From CAYIHX01 sp964363305 (GTDB lineage: Bacteria; Bdellovibrionota; UBA1018): 16,476 nt of DNA. The translations under genes and the position numbers were made by a program. Location: positions 1-16,476 of the forward strand of contig CAYIHX010000070.1 of the NCBI GenBank assembly GCA_964363305.1, given 5' to 3'. Below the pieces are notes generated by a model. It was not told the DNA's origin and made no database searches. It was given only the letters and a program-made list of their open reading frames with translations. The number at the start of each line of letters is the position of its first letter. The stretch's first letter is position 1. Of the stretch, positions 7,638 to 14,784 are shown in pieces.

Positions 7638-8407
7638 TAAAAATGCAGCGAGATCAGATCGATCAACGACTCCAACACCTTCAAATCATCGGTCAGCGGC
7701 TCGGCAATCGCGACCCTGCACGCGAGCCGAGCCGGCATCTGACTGTTGATCAACCTAGCAGCGTAAACTAAAAGACGAGTCGACACCGTTTCCTTCAAAC
7801 CCAATTGCGGGGTGGCCCGAATCTTCGCCGCTAAACCGACTAATCGAGTAGCATGCTGGGACTCAACTTGAGTAACCGACTGAAGAATCTCAGCCTCTAC
7901 CCGTGGCTCGGGATAAGACAACGTCAATGAAACGAATCGTTGCCGCGTAGACGGCTTCAACTCCCTCAGTCCCCGCTGATAACCCGGATTATAACTTGCG
8001 ACACATGAGAACTCTTCCGGAGCCTTCAACGTCTCGTTCGTTCGATCTAAATACAACTCACGCCGGTGATCCGTCAGGGGATGCAGTGCGACGATTACAT
8101 CCTCCCGCGCTTCCGCGATCTCATCTAAATAGAGAATACTTCCCGAACGAACCGCCCTGGTCACTGGGCCGTCCTGCCAGACTGTTTCCATGTTTTGAAT
8201 GATGAAACGACCCAGCAGATCGGCCGCAGTGGTATCCTCGTTGCAAGATACTTTCACTACGGGTCGGCCCAGCTTCTCTGCCATGAAAAGAACGAACTGC
8301 GACTTCCCGCAGCCCGTCGGACCTTTCACCAATAGAGGAAGCTGGTTCTCAAAACACTTCTGAAAAACGCTGCCCTCACTACCGATTTCACGATAGTAAA
8401 CGGACAT
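7637..8407 (-). CDS. norQ: NorQ, MoxR-type AAA+ ATPase for NO reductase activation
   Basis: The 256-residue protein has Walker A GPTGCGKS (29-36), Walker B ILYLDEI (91-97), the family segment ASYNPGYQ (137-144, sensor 1 Asn) and the arginine-finger region STRQRF (153-158). These are typical of the NorQ/CbbQ branch of MoxR ATPases. It works in the cytoplasm with the VWA partner NorD encoded directly downstream. The start ATG overlaps the norB stop by one base (TAATG) and the stop overlaps norD in the same way. No residue expected for ATP binding or hydrolysis is missing. The gene name rests on sequence motifs and operon context together. Confidence 0.95.
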   Translation of the reverse strand: MSVYYREIGSEGSVFQKCFENQLPLLVKGPTGCGKSQFVLFMAEKLGRPVVKVSCNEDTTAADLLGRFIIQNMETVWQDGPVTRAVRSGSILYLDEIAEAREDVIVALHPLTDHRRELYLDRTNETLKAPEEFSCVASYNPGYQRGLRELKPSTRQRFVSLTLSYPEPRVEAEILQSVTQVESQHATRLVGLAAKIRATPQLGLKETVSTRLLVYAARLINSQMPARLACRVAIAEPLTDDLKVLESLIDLISLHF

Positions 8408-9732
8408 TAGCTCCGCTCACGCTGAGGCAAACCGAACCGAATGAAGTTCCAGATGAATGCGCCGATCCCTAGCGTGAACAATGAGGCCGCCAGGATCAGC
8501 CCAAAGAAGTGAACTTCGACTTCTTTTTGGACTGTCAGAAAATCTAGCCCCATCTTTCTCTCGAGATAGACCTGAGAGATTCCCGCGATCCCGAAAGCCA
8601 CGGTCATCGCCACCATCCCGACATTCGAGGTCCAGAAGGCAAAGACATTCATGACGGAGTCCTGGAGCTTCCGTCCAGTCATGATCGGCATAACATAGGT
8701 GATCATCGCGAACACAATCATCGCGTAGGCACCCCAGAACGCCATATGCCCGTGCATGGCGGTGACCAACGTTCCATGAGTATATAAGTTCACCTGCGGC
8801 AACGTATGAGCGAATCCGAGAAAGCCAGCACCCACGAACGACATGATCGAACAACCGATCGTCCAAAGCAGGGCCGTTTTGTTGTCGGGTGAGCGACCGC
8901 CTTTGCGGGCCATCGCAATCGCGTATATCGCCATTGCCAAAAAGGCCAGAGGCTCGAGCGCCGAGAACAGGCCACCAATCCACAACCAGTATTTAGGAGT
9001 CCCGATGTAGTAATAATGGTGCCCCGTCCCCAAAATCCCGGACAAAAAAGTGAAGCCCACGATCACATAGAGATACTTTTCGATGATTTCCCGATCGACG
9101 CCCGTCAACTTGATAAGCAAGAAAGAGAGAATCGCGCCCATGATGAGTTCCCAAACGCCTTCGACCCAGAGATGCACGACCCACCATCTCCAGTACGAAT
9201 CGAAAGTCTGGTTATCGGTTTCGAGCATCCCCGGCAAATAGAGAAGGGCGGCGGAAAAAAGGCCAAAAAACAAAACCATGCTGGTCGTTGTCTTTTTCTT
9301 GCTCTTCCAGATCGTCCCGCCGATGAGGAAAATAAACAGAAGCACGTCAACGACGACCAAGTAATCGAGAGGGCGAGGAATCTCGAGAAACTTGCGCCCT
9401 TCCCACCAATTGAAATGAAACCCGATCACCGCAGTCACACCTACCACCAGCAAGGCAACTAACTGAACGTAGGCGAGCTTCGGATAGATCAGCTCGCGGT
9501 CCGCTTCTTCTGGAATGATGTAATATGCGGACCCCATGAAGCCCGCCAGGAGCCACATCACGAGAAGATTCGTGTGAGTCGCTCGGGCCGTATGAAACGG
9601 AATGAACCGATGCAAACCGTCGTAGCCCATGTGCGCGAAGCCCATAATAAAGCCATAAATCAGCTGCAAGGAGAGCAGGAGCATGCATGCAGCGAAAAAC
9701 CAGTAGGCTACCTTTTGAGATTTGAATTTCAT
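8407..9732 (-). CDS. norB: NorB, catalytic subunit of cytochrome-c nitric oxide reductase
   Basis: NorB is the haem-copper-oxidase-type subunit that converts 2 NO to N2O at a haem b3/non-haem iron centre in the inner membrane. The 441-residue protein has about 12 membrane spans and no N-terminal fused domain, so it is the cNOR type and not quinol qNOR. Key residues are present: His53 (RATHTN) and His329 for low-spin haem b, His327 (HGHMAFWG) for haem b3, and His187, His238, His239 (HHYYYIG) plus Glu191 for the iron. Glu195 and Glu260 are also kept; most match the Pseudomonas aeruginosa enzyme with a constant offset of 20. It starts one base after the norC stop (TGACATG), with AAGGGA upstream, and overlaps norQ at its end. 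Confidence 0.97.
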   Translation of the reverse strand: MKFKSQKVAYWFFAACMLLLSLQLIYGFIMGFAHMGYDGLHRFIPFHTARATHTNLLVMWLLAGFMGSAYYIIPEEADRELIYPKLAYVQLVALLVVGVTAVIGFHFNWWEGRKFLEIPRPLDYLVVVDVLLFIFLIGGTIWKSKKKTTTSMVLFFGLFSAALLYLPGMLETDNQTFDSYWRWWVVHLWVEGVWELIMGAILSFLLIKLTGVDREIIEKYLYVIVGFTFLSGILGTGHHYYYIGTPKYWLWIGGLFSALEPLAFLAMAIYAIAMARKGGRSPDNKTALLWTIGCSIMSFVGAGFLGFAHTLPQVNLYTHGTLVTAMHGHMAFWGAYAMIVFAMITYVMPIMTGRKLQDSVMNVFAFWTSNVGMVAMTVAFGIAGISQVYLERKMGLDFLTVQKEVEVHFFGLILAASLFTLGIGAFIWNFIRFGLPQRERS

Positions 9733-9733
9733 G

Positions 9734-10450
9734 TCAGTTCCCTTTCAACTGGGAGAGAAAAGCCGTCAGTTCAGTAATATCCGAATCAGATAGCGGAAGC
9801 TTAGGCATCTTCGAATCCGCTTTCATGGCGACCGGATTCTTCAGCCAATCCGCGATGTACTTTGAATCACGTCGCGAGCCCACTCCATCGAGCGCCGGGC
9901 CAATCGCGCCGCCCTGACCTTCGAGCCGATGGCACGCGATGCACATCTGATTGAAAAGCAGGGGACGATTCGTCCTTTTAACGATCGTCTGCGACATCTC
10001 CGACCCAGTTCCCGCATTAGAGGCAACGACCTGTCCCAGCGAGGGCTTTGCCGGAAAGCCATTCAGGTCCATCTCCCCAATCCATTTAAAGAACGCGACC
10101 AGATCGCTCTTTTCCTGATCAGTGAAATCGTACTTCACCATTTTTCGCTGGCCCGGATACATTGCTTCCGGATCGGTCAACATCGCCCGAATGAAGGCCT
10201 CGCCCCGGCGCTCAAACACCTTGGTCAACTCTGGTGCGTAGTAGGCGCCCTCGCCCAGGATCGTATGACAGCCAGCACAGTTATTTCGCCCGAAGAGGTG
10301 CTTGCCTCGAATGACAGACTCATCCATGCGCGCTTGATTGGTTTGGCCGGGAACACGCTGAAAAGTATCGATGGTCAAACCAATAAAAACGGTAGAACAG
10401 AGCGCTGTTCCTACTAGAAAAAAGGTCTTCGCTTGTGATTTGGAAAGCAT
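9734..10450 (-). CDS. norC: NorC with an extra C-terminal cytochrome c domain (di-haem)
   Basis: The 238-residue product is the electron-entry subunit of NO reductase. An N-terminal membrane anchor (about 9-27) leads into a periplasmic NorC domain with haem motif CAGCH (58-62) and ligand Met104 (GQRKM), followed by the NorC-like LVAFFKW. A linker (about 130-158) then leads to a second cytochrome c domain with CIACH (170-174), the GPALDGVG segment and likely ligand Met215 (SKMPKL). NorC proteins of the well-studied enzymes have one haem and about 150 residues, so this is a fusion. The start at 10450 is preferred over an in-frame ATG at 10456, because AAGGGG lies six bases before it but touches the other. 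It heads norCBQD. Confidence 0.93.
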   Translation of the reverse strand: MLSKSQAKTFFLVGTALCSTVFIGLTIDTFQRVPGQTNQARMDESVIRGKHLFGRNNCAGCHTILGEGAYYAPELTKVFERRGEAFIRAMLTDPEAMYPGQRKMVKYDFTDQEKSDLVAFFKWIGEMDLNGFPAKPSLGQVVASNAGTGSEMSQTIVKRTNRPLLFNQMCIACHRLEGQGGAIGPALDGVGSRRDSKYIADWLKNPVAMKADSKMPKLPLSDSDITELTAFLSQLKGN

Positions 10451-10470
10451 CCACATCCCCTTGGTCGGAT

Positions 10471-10494
10471 TTACCCGAATGATATTGACGGTAA
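10471..10494 (-). promoter_or_regulatory. Candidate promoter -10 with overlapping inverted repeat upstream of norC
   Basis: On the minus strand TATCAT (10484-10479) resembles a -10 box about 30 bases before the norC start, with no convincing -35. It sits inside an imperfect palindrome, TTACCG...CGGGTAA (10494-10471), placed as a repressor operator would be. I see no clear FNR/DNR box (TTGAT-N4-ATCAA). The regulator is unknown; NsrR-like control would be a guess. Confidence 0.3.
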
Positions 10495-10555
10495 CTCATG
10501 GTACCGCCAAGACCTGAAAAAACCCAAGTGAAAGAAAAGCCGTCGGCGGAGAAAT

Positions 10556-10632
10556 TGGCGCGCCCGGAGAGATTCGAACTCCCGACCAACTGGTTCGAAG
10601 CCAGCTACTCTATCCAACTGAGCTACGGGCGC
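10556..10632 (-). tRNA. tRNA-Arg (anticodon TCG)
   Basis: The minus strand reads as a complete 77-base tRNA with encoded 3' CCA. The acceptor stem GCGCCCG/CGGGCGC is perfect with discriminator G. The anticodon stem GCTGG/CCAGT encloses the loop CTTCGAA, giving anticodon TCG, which reads CGN arginine codons (mainly CGA/CGG by wobble). The T-arm has the standard TTCGAAT loop. It lies 38 bases after the CDF transporter stop and 105 bases before the norC start, all on the same strand. Confidence 0.97.
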
Positions 10633-10670
10633 ACCCACTACCGACAGGACCCCCCTAGCACTATCAGAGG

Positions 10671-11570
10671 TTAATCGGGGCTGCAATCGTGGCAATGATC
10701 AGAAGGAACCGAGCCGGAGGACTCGACCTGCAAGGTCGTATGATGGAGACCGAATTTCTCGTCTAAAATACGGGTCGCGCGCTCAAGCGTGGCACTCGAC
10801 ATCTGAGCATTCGTGGTGACCAGGTGGGCACTCATGGCAAATCGCCCGGACGAGAGCGACCACACGTGAAGATCATGAACTCCGACCACGCCGGAAAGAC
10901 CCCCAAGAGCCCGAGCCACCTCGTCCAGATCGATATGCGCCGGGGTTGACTCCAGCAAAACGACCAGCGCCTCCCGCATGAGATTCGTGGAGGAGAAAAT
11001 CATCAAGCCAGCGACAAGAAACGTCACCAAGGGGTCGATCTGAGACCAACCGGTGGTCACGAGCACCACTCCGGCAACCAGCGCCCCCACGCTGCCCAAG
11101 GCATCGGCCGCGACGTGAAGATAGGCCGCCCGGACATTCAAGTTCGCGTGCTGGGCGCCGTGAAGCATTTTCATCGAAACCAGGTTAGCGAGCAAGCCTA
11201 CGAACGCCACTCCCGAGACGATCGCGCCCTGAATTTCCGGCGGATTTGAAAAACGCTGAATCGCCTCATAAATGAGGCCCCCCGCAATGACCCAAATCCC
11301 GACTCCGCTCAAAAGGGCCCCGAGAATCTCCACCCGATGATAACCGAAGCTCAGATTTCGATTCGCCGGGCGCTCACTCAGCCACGCCACGAAAAGACTC
11401 AGCGCCAGGGCCCCTACGTCTCCGAGCATGTGTGCGGCATCTGAGAGCAACGCCAAGGAATTCGACAGGTAACCGCCCAAAAGTTCGACAATAAAAAATA
11501 CGGCCGTCACGGCGAGCGCCTTTTTGAGCGCCCGAGCGGAGTGAGAGTGAGAATCGTGCGCTAGCCCCAT
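10671..11570 (-). CDS. Cation diffusion facilitator, zinc-type exporter (CzcD/ZitB-like)
   Basis: This inner-membrane antiporter exports Zn2+ (possibly Cd2+ or Co2+) in exchange for protons. The 299-residue protein has six predicted spans. The membrane metal site is formed by HxxxD pairs in helix 2 (SDAAHMLGD: His47, Asp51) and helix 5 (HVAADALG: His152, Asp156), the His/Asp arrangement typical of zinc transporters. The N-terminus carries HDSHSH, and the C-terminal cytoplasmic domain (about 208-299) has HDLHVWSL and ends in DHCHDC, all plausible metal contacts. No metal-sensing regulator is adjacent. It is upstream of tRNA-Arg on the same strand. The gene symbol is left blank because CDF subgroup names are not safe from sequence alone. 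Confidence 0.93.
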   Translation of the reverse strand: MGLAHDSHSHSARALKKALAVTAVFFIVELLGGYLSNSLALLSDAAHMLGDVGALALSLFVAWLSERPANRNLSFGYHRVEILGALLSGVGIWVIAGGLIYEAIQRFSNPPEIQGAIVSGVAFVGLLANLVSMKMLHGAQHANLNVRAAYLHVAADALGSVGALVAGVVLVTTGWSQIDPLVTFLVAGLMIFSSTNLMREALVVLLESTPAHIDLDEVARALGGLSGVVGVHDLHVWSLSSGRFAMSAHLVTTNAQMSSATLERATRILDEKFGLHHTTLQVESSGSVPSDHCHDCSPD

Positions 11571-11691
11571 TGCTTCGACTCTAACCCATCTGGGTCACGC
11601 CGGACACTCTTGGAAAAGCTGCGGCGCGTTATACACTAGAAAGTAATGAAGTTTGAAGTTTTTGAAACCCACTTAAATAGGAAATAACGCG

Positions 11692-11961
11692 TTGAGCCCC
11701 ACCGGTTCCCACAAAAAACGCACTCCTCGAACCGAAGCGGATTTTACCTATCCGGATAGCCGGAGCGATCACCTCATCGAGGCGAAAAACTACCAAGCTC
11801 AGCTCACCTATACGGTGATCGTCGCCCTCGGAGTAGCGATAGCAGCTATTTCCCAGACCTCGATACTCCAGAATCACTCCGCCCCACTCGGCGAGCAATC
11901 TCAGGTGATGCTGAGTTCTGGCCAGGAGCGACGACCCGCGACCCTCGAACTCTCCAAATGA
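11692..11961 (+). CDS. Small single-span membrane protein, function unknown
   Basis: An 89-residue open frame starts at TTG with AGGA ten bases upstream; there is no in-frame ATG, so the start is tentative. The N-terminal 35 residues are charged and basic (SHKKRTPRTEAD). One hydrophobic helix follows (about 39-59, LTYTVIVALGVAIAAISQTSIL), then a 30-residue polar tail, which would place the N-terminus in the cytoplasm. A TATACA (11630-11635) about 55 bases upstream may be a -10 box, and a strong hairpin follows the stop by 38 bases. Codon choice resembles the neighbours. I recognise no family. An opposite-strand open frame of similar length exists, but it has no membrane segment, domain or ribosome binding site. 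Confidence 0.55.
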   Translation: MSPTGSHKKRTPRTEADFTYPDSRSDHLIEAKNYQAQLTYTVIVALGVAIAAISQTSILQNHSAPLGEQSQVMLSSGQERRPATLELSK

Positions 11962-11999
11962 CGTCTTAACCGAAAAGCTCCGCACATCGCTCAAACGCA

Positions 12000-12030
12000 A
12001 GAAGCGCGGCTCGAGCGGAGCCGCGCTTCT
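12000..12030. terminator. Bidirectional hairpin between two convergent genes
   Basis: AGAAGCGCGGCT (12000-12011) and AGCCGCGCTTCT (12019-12030) form a perfect 12-bp stem with a 7-base loop. Neither side has a full T run; the minus-strand side (CTTCTTGCGTTTG) is the more T-rich. It lies 38 bases after the small membrane protein stop and 20 bases after the coiled-coil gene stop, as expected for a shared terminator. Confidence 0.65.
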
Positions 12031-12050
12031 GTCAAAGATGATTCATGAAC

Positions 12051-13634
12051 CTACTCGCTAACTACCGCCGGAGCCGGGCTGGCAGGAGCGGCGGGGGTCG
12101 CCACCGGACCTACCATCTCAAGAAGGCGACGCTCGTGATAAGCGGCGCGACATTCAGGAGCGAGGGTCGAAGCGACCACATCGATGATGTTATACTCGAG
12201 CCCATCACCATCGTTGCGGTCGTGATCGATCACGAACAACCAGTCTTCCGAGGGAGCCACCAACGACTGAAGCTTGTTCGGCAAGAACTCGCCACCTTCG
12301 TTAAAGAACGAGTCATTGATCTGAGCCAGGTCGATACTCACGCAAGCCCGGTAAGAGGTCGCAGTGAGGTCAAAACCCGCTTCCCGCACGATTCGATCTT
12401 CGAACTCGGGTTTCCGATCCATGATGCGGCAGGTCTGCAACATCCCAGATTGGCGATCCCAGCCGGATTCAGAGAGATTCAGGCACTCAGGCACGAGATC
12501 CCCGGACGGACGACCGAAGCGGCGACCGAAGGACATAGGGTCCATGAACTGATCTGATCGGCAGCCCCACTCATGGGCCTGGCGAAGCGTACTGAAAAGC
12601 ACCGCGACGCGATAATTCATCTGACGCTCGAGCCCGGCTTGCGCGTTATCCGCTCGCTCAATCAACGAACTCGTCTCACTGATCCCTCTTTGGGGCGCGA
12701 CGATCGAGGAAGCCAACACTTCTTCCGCCTGGCGCATCGCCAGTCTGTTTTGCTCGTTTAATTGGACGATCTGAGCACTCAAGGCCTCAGCTCGGTTCTT
12801 CTTCGTCGTCTTTTCTTCGTTCAAGGCGACTACTTGAGCGTCAACCAGCGGCAAAGCGGCGCTAAACTCACTCAGCTGCTCGCCGTTACCCGCGTAAGCC
12901 GAGTACGACACGCAACGTTCTTGAGCACGTGCTCCTCTTTGAACCGTGCCTCGGCAGGCGCTCTCGCGGCTGCTTTGATGGCGCGCTCGCGCGCGTGAAC
13001 CCTGTTCACCTTCCGCGATGCGGTTAGCAGACTCGTAAGACGCAACATCGCTTCGAAGGGCCGCGATCTTATCGCGAAGATCGTTCGCGCGACTATTCAT
13101 CGCGAACATTCGAGAATCAAGATTCGAGATCGCCGCCTGCAGCGTGTTCTTCTCGGCGGTCAGCGGCGCGACCTGCGCGTTCAGTTGCTCAGTCAGCTCG
13201 AGTCGGCGACTCATGGCCGCCTCTTCCGCCACCTGAATCATGCGCTCAAATTCCGCCTTGCGAAAGCCGACGCGAGCCCGGTGCACGGCCAGCCTGCGCA
13301 GCGTCGTCGCGCCATTGGCAAGCGCGCTCCACTCTTCCCGGTTGATGTCTTTTTGAATCGAATGAATTGAATCCGCAGCCACTCGCAGCTGATCCTGCTG
13401 AATCGCATTGAGCTCGGCCCGATAGGGCGAAAACAACCGCGATTTCAGCGAGACCGCCAAGTCGATGGTGGCATTGCAGGTATCCGAAACGGCGCTTCCA
13501 GAACCCACTTCCGCGAGCAGATCCTCCAACTCGTCCGATTTTGCGAATTTCATCACCCCAGCCAAGCCAGTACAGGTCGCGAGGATCGCGAGAGTACCGA
13601 TAAATCGGCGAGTTTCGATCGACCATCCGCCCAT
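12051..13634 (-). CDS. Envelope coiled-coil protein, function unknown
   Basis: From ATG 13634 the product is 527 residues. A short basic n-region and hydrophobic helix (about 11-28) form a signal anchor or uncleaved signal. Two long helical coiled coils follow (about 134-210 and 264-307, rich in Leu, Ala, Glu, Gln, Asn), separated by an Arg- and Cys-rich stretch (Cys227, Cys241). A C-terminal region holds five Cys (WGCRS, PECLN, QTCRI, RACVS, PECRA), and the tail is Pro/Ala-rich. Most of it would be periplasmic. I recognise no family. In-frame starts at 13673 (ATG) and 13733 (TTG) would lengthen it. I prefer 13634 because a purine-rich GGGAAGAAGAAC precedes it, the n-region is then of normal length, and base use changes from AT-rich to coding-like there. 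The reading of the Arg/Cys-rich stretch is doubtful (see findings). Confidence 0.75.
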   Translation of the reverse strand: MGGWSIETRRFIGTLAILATCTGLAGVMKFAKSDELEDLLAEVGSGSAVSDTCNATIDLAVSLKSRLFSPYRAELNAIQQDQLRVAADSIHSIQKDINREEWSALANGATTLRRLAVHRARVGFRKAEFERMIQVAEEAAMSRRLELTEQLNAQVAPLTAEKNTLQAAISNLDSRMFAMNSRANDLRDKIAALRSDVASYESANRIAEGEQGSRARARHQSSRESACRGTVQRGARAQERCVSYSAYAGNGEQLSEFSAALPLVDAQVVALNEEKTTKKNRAEALSAQIVQLNEQNRLAMRQAEEVLASSIVAPQRGISETSSLIERADNAQAGLERQMNYRVAVLFSTLRQAHEWGCRSDQFMDPMSFGRRFGRPSGDLVPECLNLSESGWDRQSGMLQTCRIMDRKPEFEDRIVREAGFDLTATSYRACVSIDLAQINDSFFNEGGEFLPNKLQSLVAPSEDWLFVIDHDRNDGDGLEYNIIDVVASTLAPECRAAYHERRLLEMVGPVATPAAPASPAPAVVSE

Positions 13635-13837
13635 GTTCTTCTTCCCAAAATCTTTCACTTTTTTATGCCTCATAAATTTCTCAAACCTCTTTCTTAAGGA
13701 GGGAAAAGCAACGACCGTGCCAAGGTCACCCAAAAAGAACCGATAATTATCAAATAAATTCAGTCACTTAAAAGCATGCCCGGTCGTACAAATTCAAATC
13801 TTTCGTCTCGCCCTCGACAGCTGTAAAAAGCCTAGAC

Positions 13838-14260
13838 ATGGCAACTCGCTACTGGCTTCTCAAAACCGAACCCTCGACCTACAGCTTCGAGACCCTTCTC
13901 AAGCAGGGCAAAACAAACTGGAACGACATCCGAAACTACCAGGCCCGAAATTTTCTGCGCGAAATCAAAAAGGGCGATCTCGCGCTGATCTACCACTCAG
14001 GTGACGACAAATCCGTGGTCGGGGTCGCGAAGGTGACTCGAGAGGCCTACCCAGACATCGATCCGGAGGGGGGAGATTGGGTGCAAGTCGATCTCGAAAA
14101 AGTGGCTCCGATCCAGCAGCCCGTCACCCTCGCGGCCATGAAAGCCGCCCCTTCCCTGAAGGGCCTTCTTCTCATCAAGCAGTCGCGCCTCTCGGCCATG
14201 CCGGTCACAAAAACCGAATACGACACGATCCTGAAAATGAGCGGAGGGCTGACCCGATGA
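13838..14260 (+). CDS. EVE-domain protein (THYN1/Thy28-like)
   Basis: The 140-residue product is a single EVE domain. It starts with YWLLKTEPSTYSFETL and continues with WNDIRNYQARNFLREIKKGDLALIYHS, VVGVAKVTREAYPD and a C-terminal QSRLSAMPVTKTEYDTIL, which are the conserved blocks of the family. EVE domains belong to the PUA/YTH-like fold and are thought to bind modified bases in DNA or RNA; the bacterial role is not settled. The start ATG has only a weak ribosome binding site. The gene overlaps the next one by four bases (ATGA), so they are co-translated. The upstream 200 bases are AT-rich and shared with the divergent coiled-coil gene, and probably hold promoters for both. Confidence 0.93.
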   Translation: MATRYWLLKTEPSTYSFETLLKQGKTNWNDIRNYQARNFLREIKKGDLALIYHSGDDKSVVGVAKVTREAYPDIDPEGGDWVQVDLEKVAPIQQPVTLAAMKAAPSLKGLLLIKQSRLSAMPVTKTEYDTILKMSGGLTR

Positions 14261-14781
14261 TTCCAACCCCCAGCTGGGAACCCTTTCTTCTCGCCGCGCC
14301 GGGCGCGCACGCCGCCGCCCCGCGCGCCATCACCTCCCCCGAGGGCATCGGCGATCGGCTGCGGGCCGCCGCTTTCGCTGAAATCCAGGCGCGGGAAGCC
14401 TTCGAATGGGGTGCGCGATACTTCACCGATGCGCCCGAGGGACTTCGCATAGCGTGGAGAGGACTGGCCCGCGCCGAAGATCGGCACCTCCATTGGCTTC
14501 TCGCTCGGATGCAAGAGCTCGGTGTCGAGGTCGGCGACCGCCTCGTTTCGGATCAACTCTGGCACTCCCTCATCACCTGTACTGAAGCTCACGTCTTCGC
14601 ACACTTCATGGCGAACGCCGAGGAGCGAGGCCGGAAAGCCGGTGTTCGTTTCGCCGATGCGATGGCGAAGGTGGATCCCCTCTCTGCCGCTATCTTCGGG
14701 AAAATCGCTGAAGAGGAGGTCGAACATATCCTGTTGGCGGAAAAGTACTTCCCAAAAGCCGGAGCCGTGTCGGAGAATTGA
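14257..14781 (+). CDS. Ferritin-like di-iron protein (DUF455/MiaE-like)
   Basis: The 174-residue product begins at the ATG that overlaps the EVE gene stop (ATGA). It is mainly a four-helix bundle with the ligand pattern of ferritin-like di-iron proteins: Glu in EIQAREAFEW (helix 1), ExxH in AEDRHLHWLL (helix 2), Glu in TEAHVFAHF (helix 3) and ExxH in EEEVEHILL (helix 4). The segment LW...T...A...E.RG resembles DUF455 proteins, relatives of the tRNA hydroxylase MiaE. It is therefore likely a non-haem di-iron oxygenase or oxidase, substrate unknown. Coupling to an EVE-domain protein hints at a nucleic-acid-related job, but this is inference. A longer in-frame reading back to 14077 lies entirely over the EVE gene and is rejected. 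Confidence 0.85.
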   Translation: MIPTPSWEPFLLAAPGAHAAAPRAITSPEGIGDRLRAAAFAEIQAREAFEWGARYFTDAPEGLRIAWRGLARAEDRHLHWLLARMQELGVEVGDRLVSDQLWHSLITCTEAHVFAHFMANAEERGRKAGVRFADAMAKVDPLSAAIFGKIAEEEVEHILLAEKYFPKAGAVSEN

Positions 14782-14784
14782 AGG

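Noticed and set aside
5787..10566. CGGGCGCGC near the norD stop matching the tRNA-Arg 3' end, as if the nor operon were an integrated island
   Set aside because: The nine-base match is in inverted orientation, while attachment sites form direct repeats. It encodes the norD C-terminus, and no integrase is present.
10658..10686. TTGCAG-17-TAGTGC as a promoter for tRNA-Arg
   Set aside because: The spacing is right and a GC-rich discriminator follows, but both boxes match the consensus poorly; the tRNA could equally be read from the CDF gene transcript.
11646..11687. 13-codon open frame just before the small membrane protein gene, a possible leader peptide
   Set aside because: It shows no run of regulatory codons, no attenuator hairpin and only a weak ribosome binding site; chance occurrence is likely.
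11629..12000. 123-codon minus-strand open frame opposite the small membrane protein
   Set aside because: Its TTG start lies in the terminator hairpin, it has no ribosome binding site, and it has no membrane or domain feature, unlike the plus-strand reading.
14047..14727. 226-codon minus-strand open frame over the EVE and ferritin-like genes
   Set aside because: Both plus-strand genes are supported by domain motifs and an ATGA junction; this reading is their shadow.
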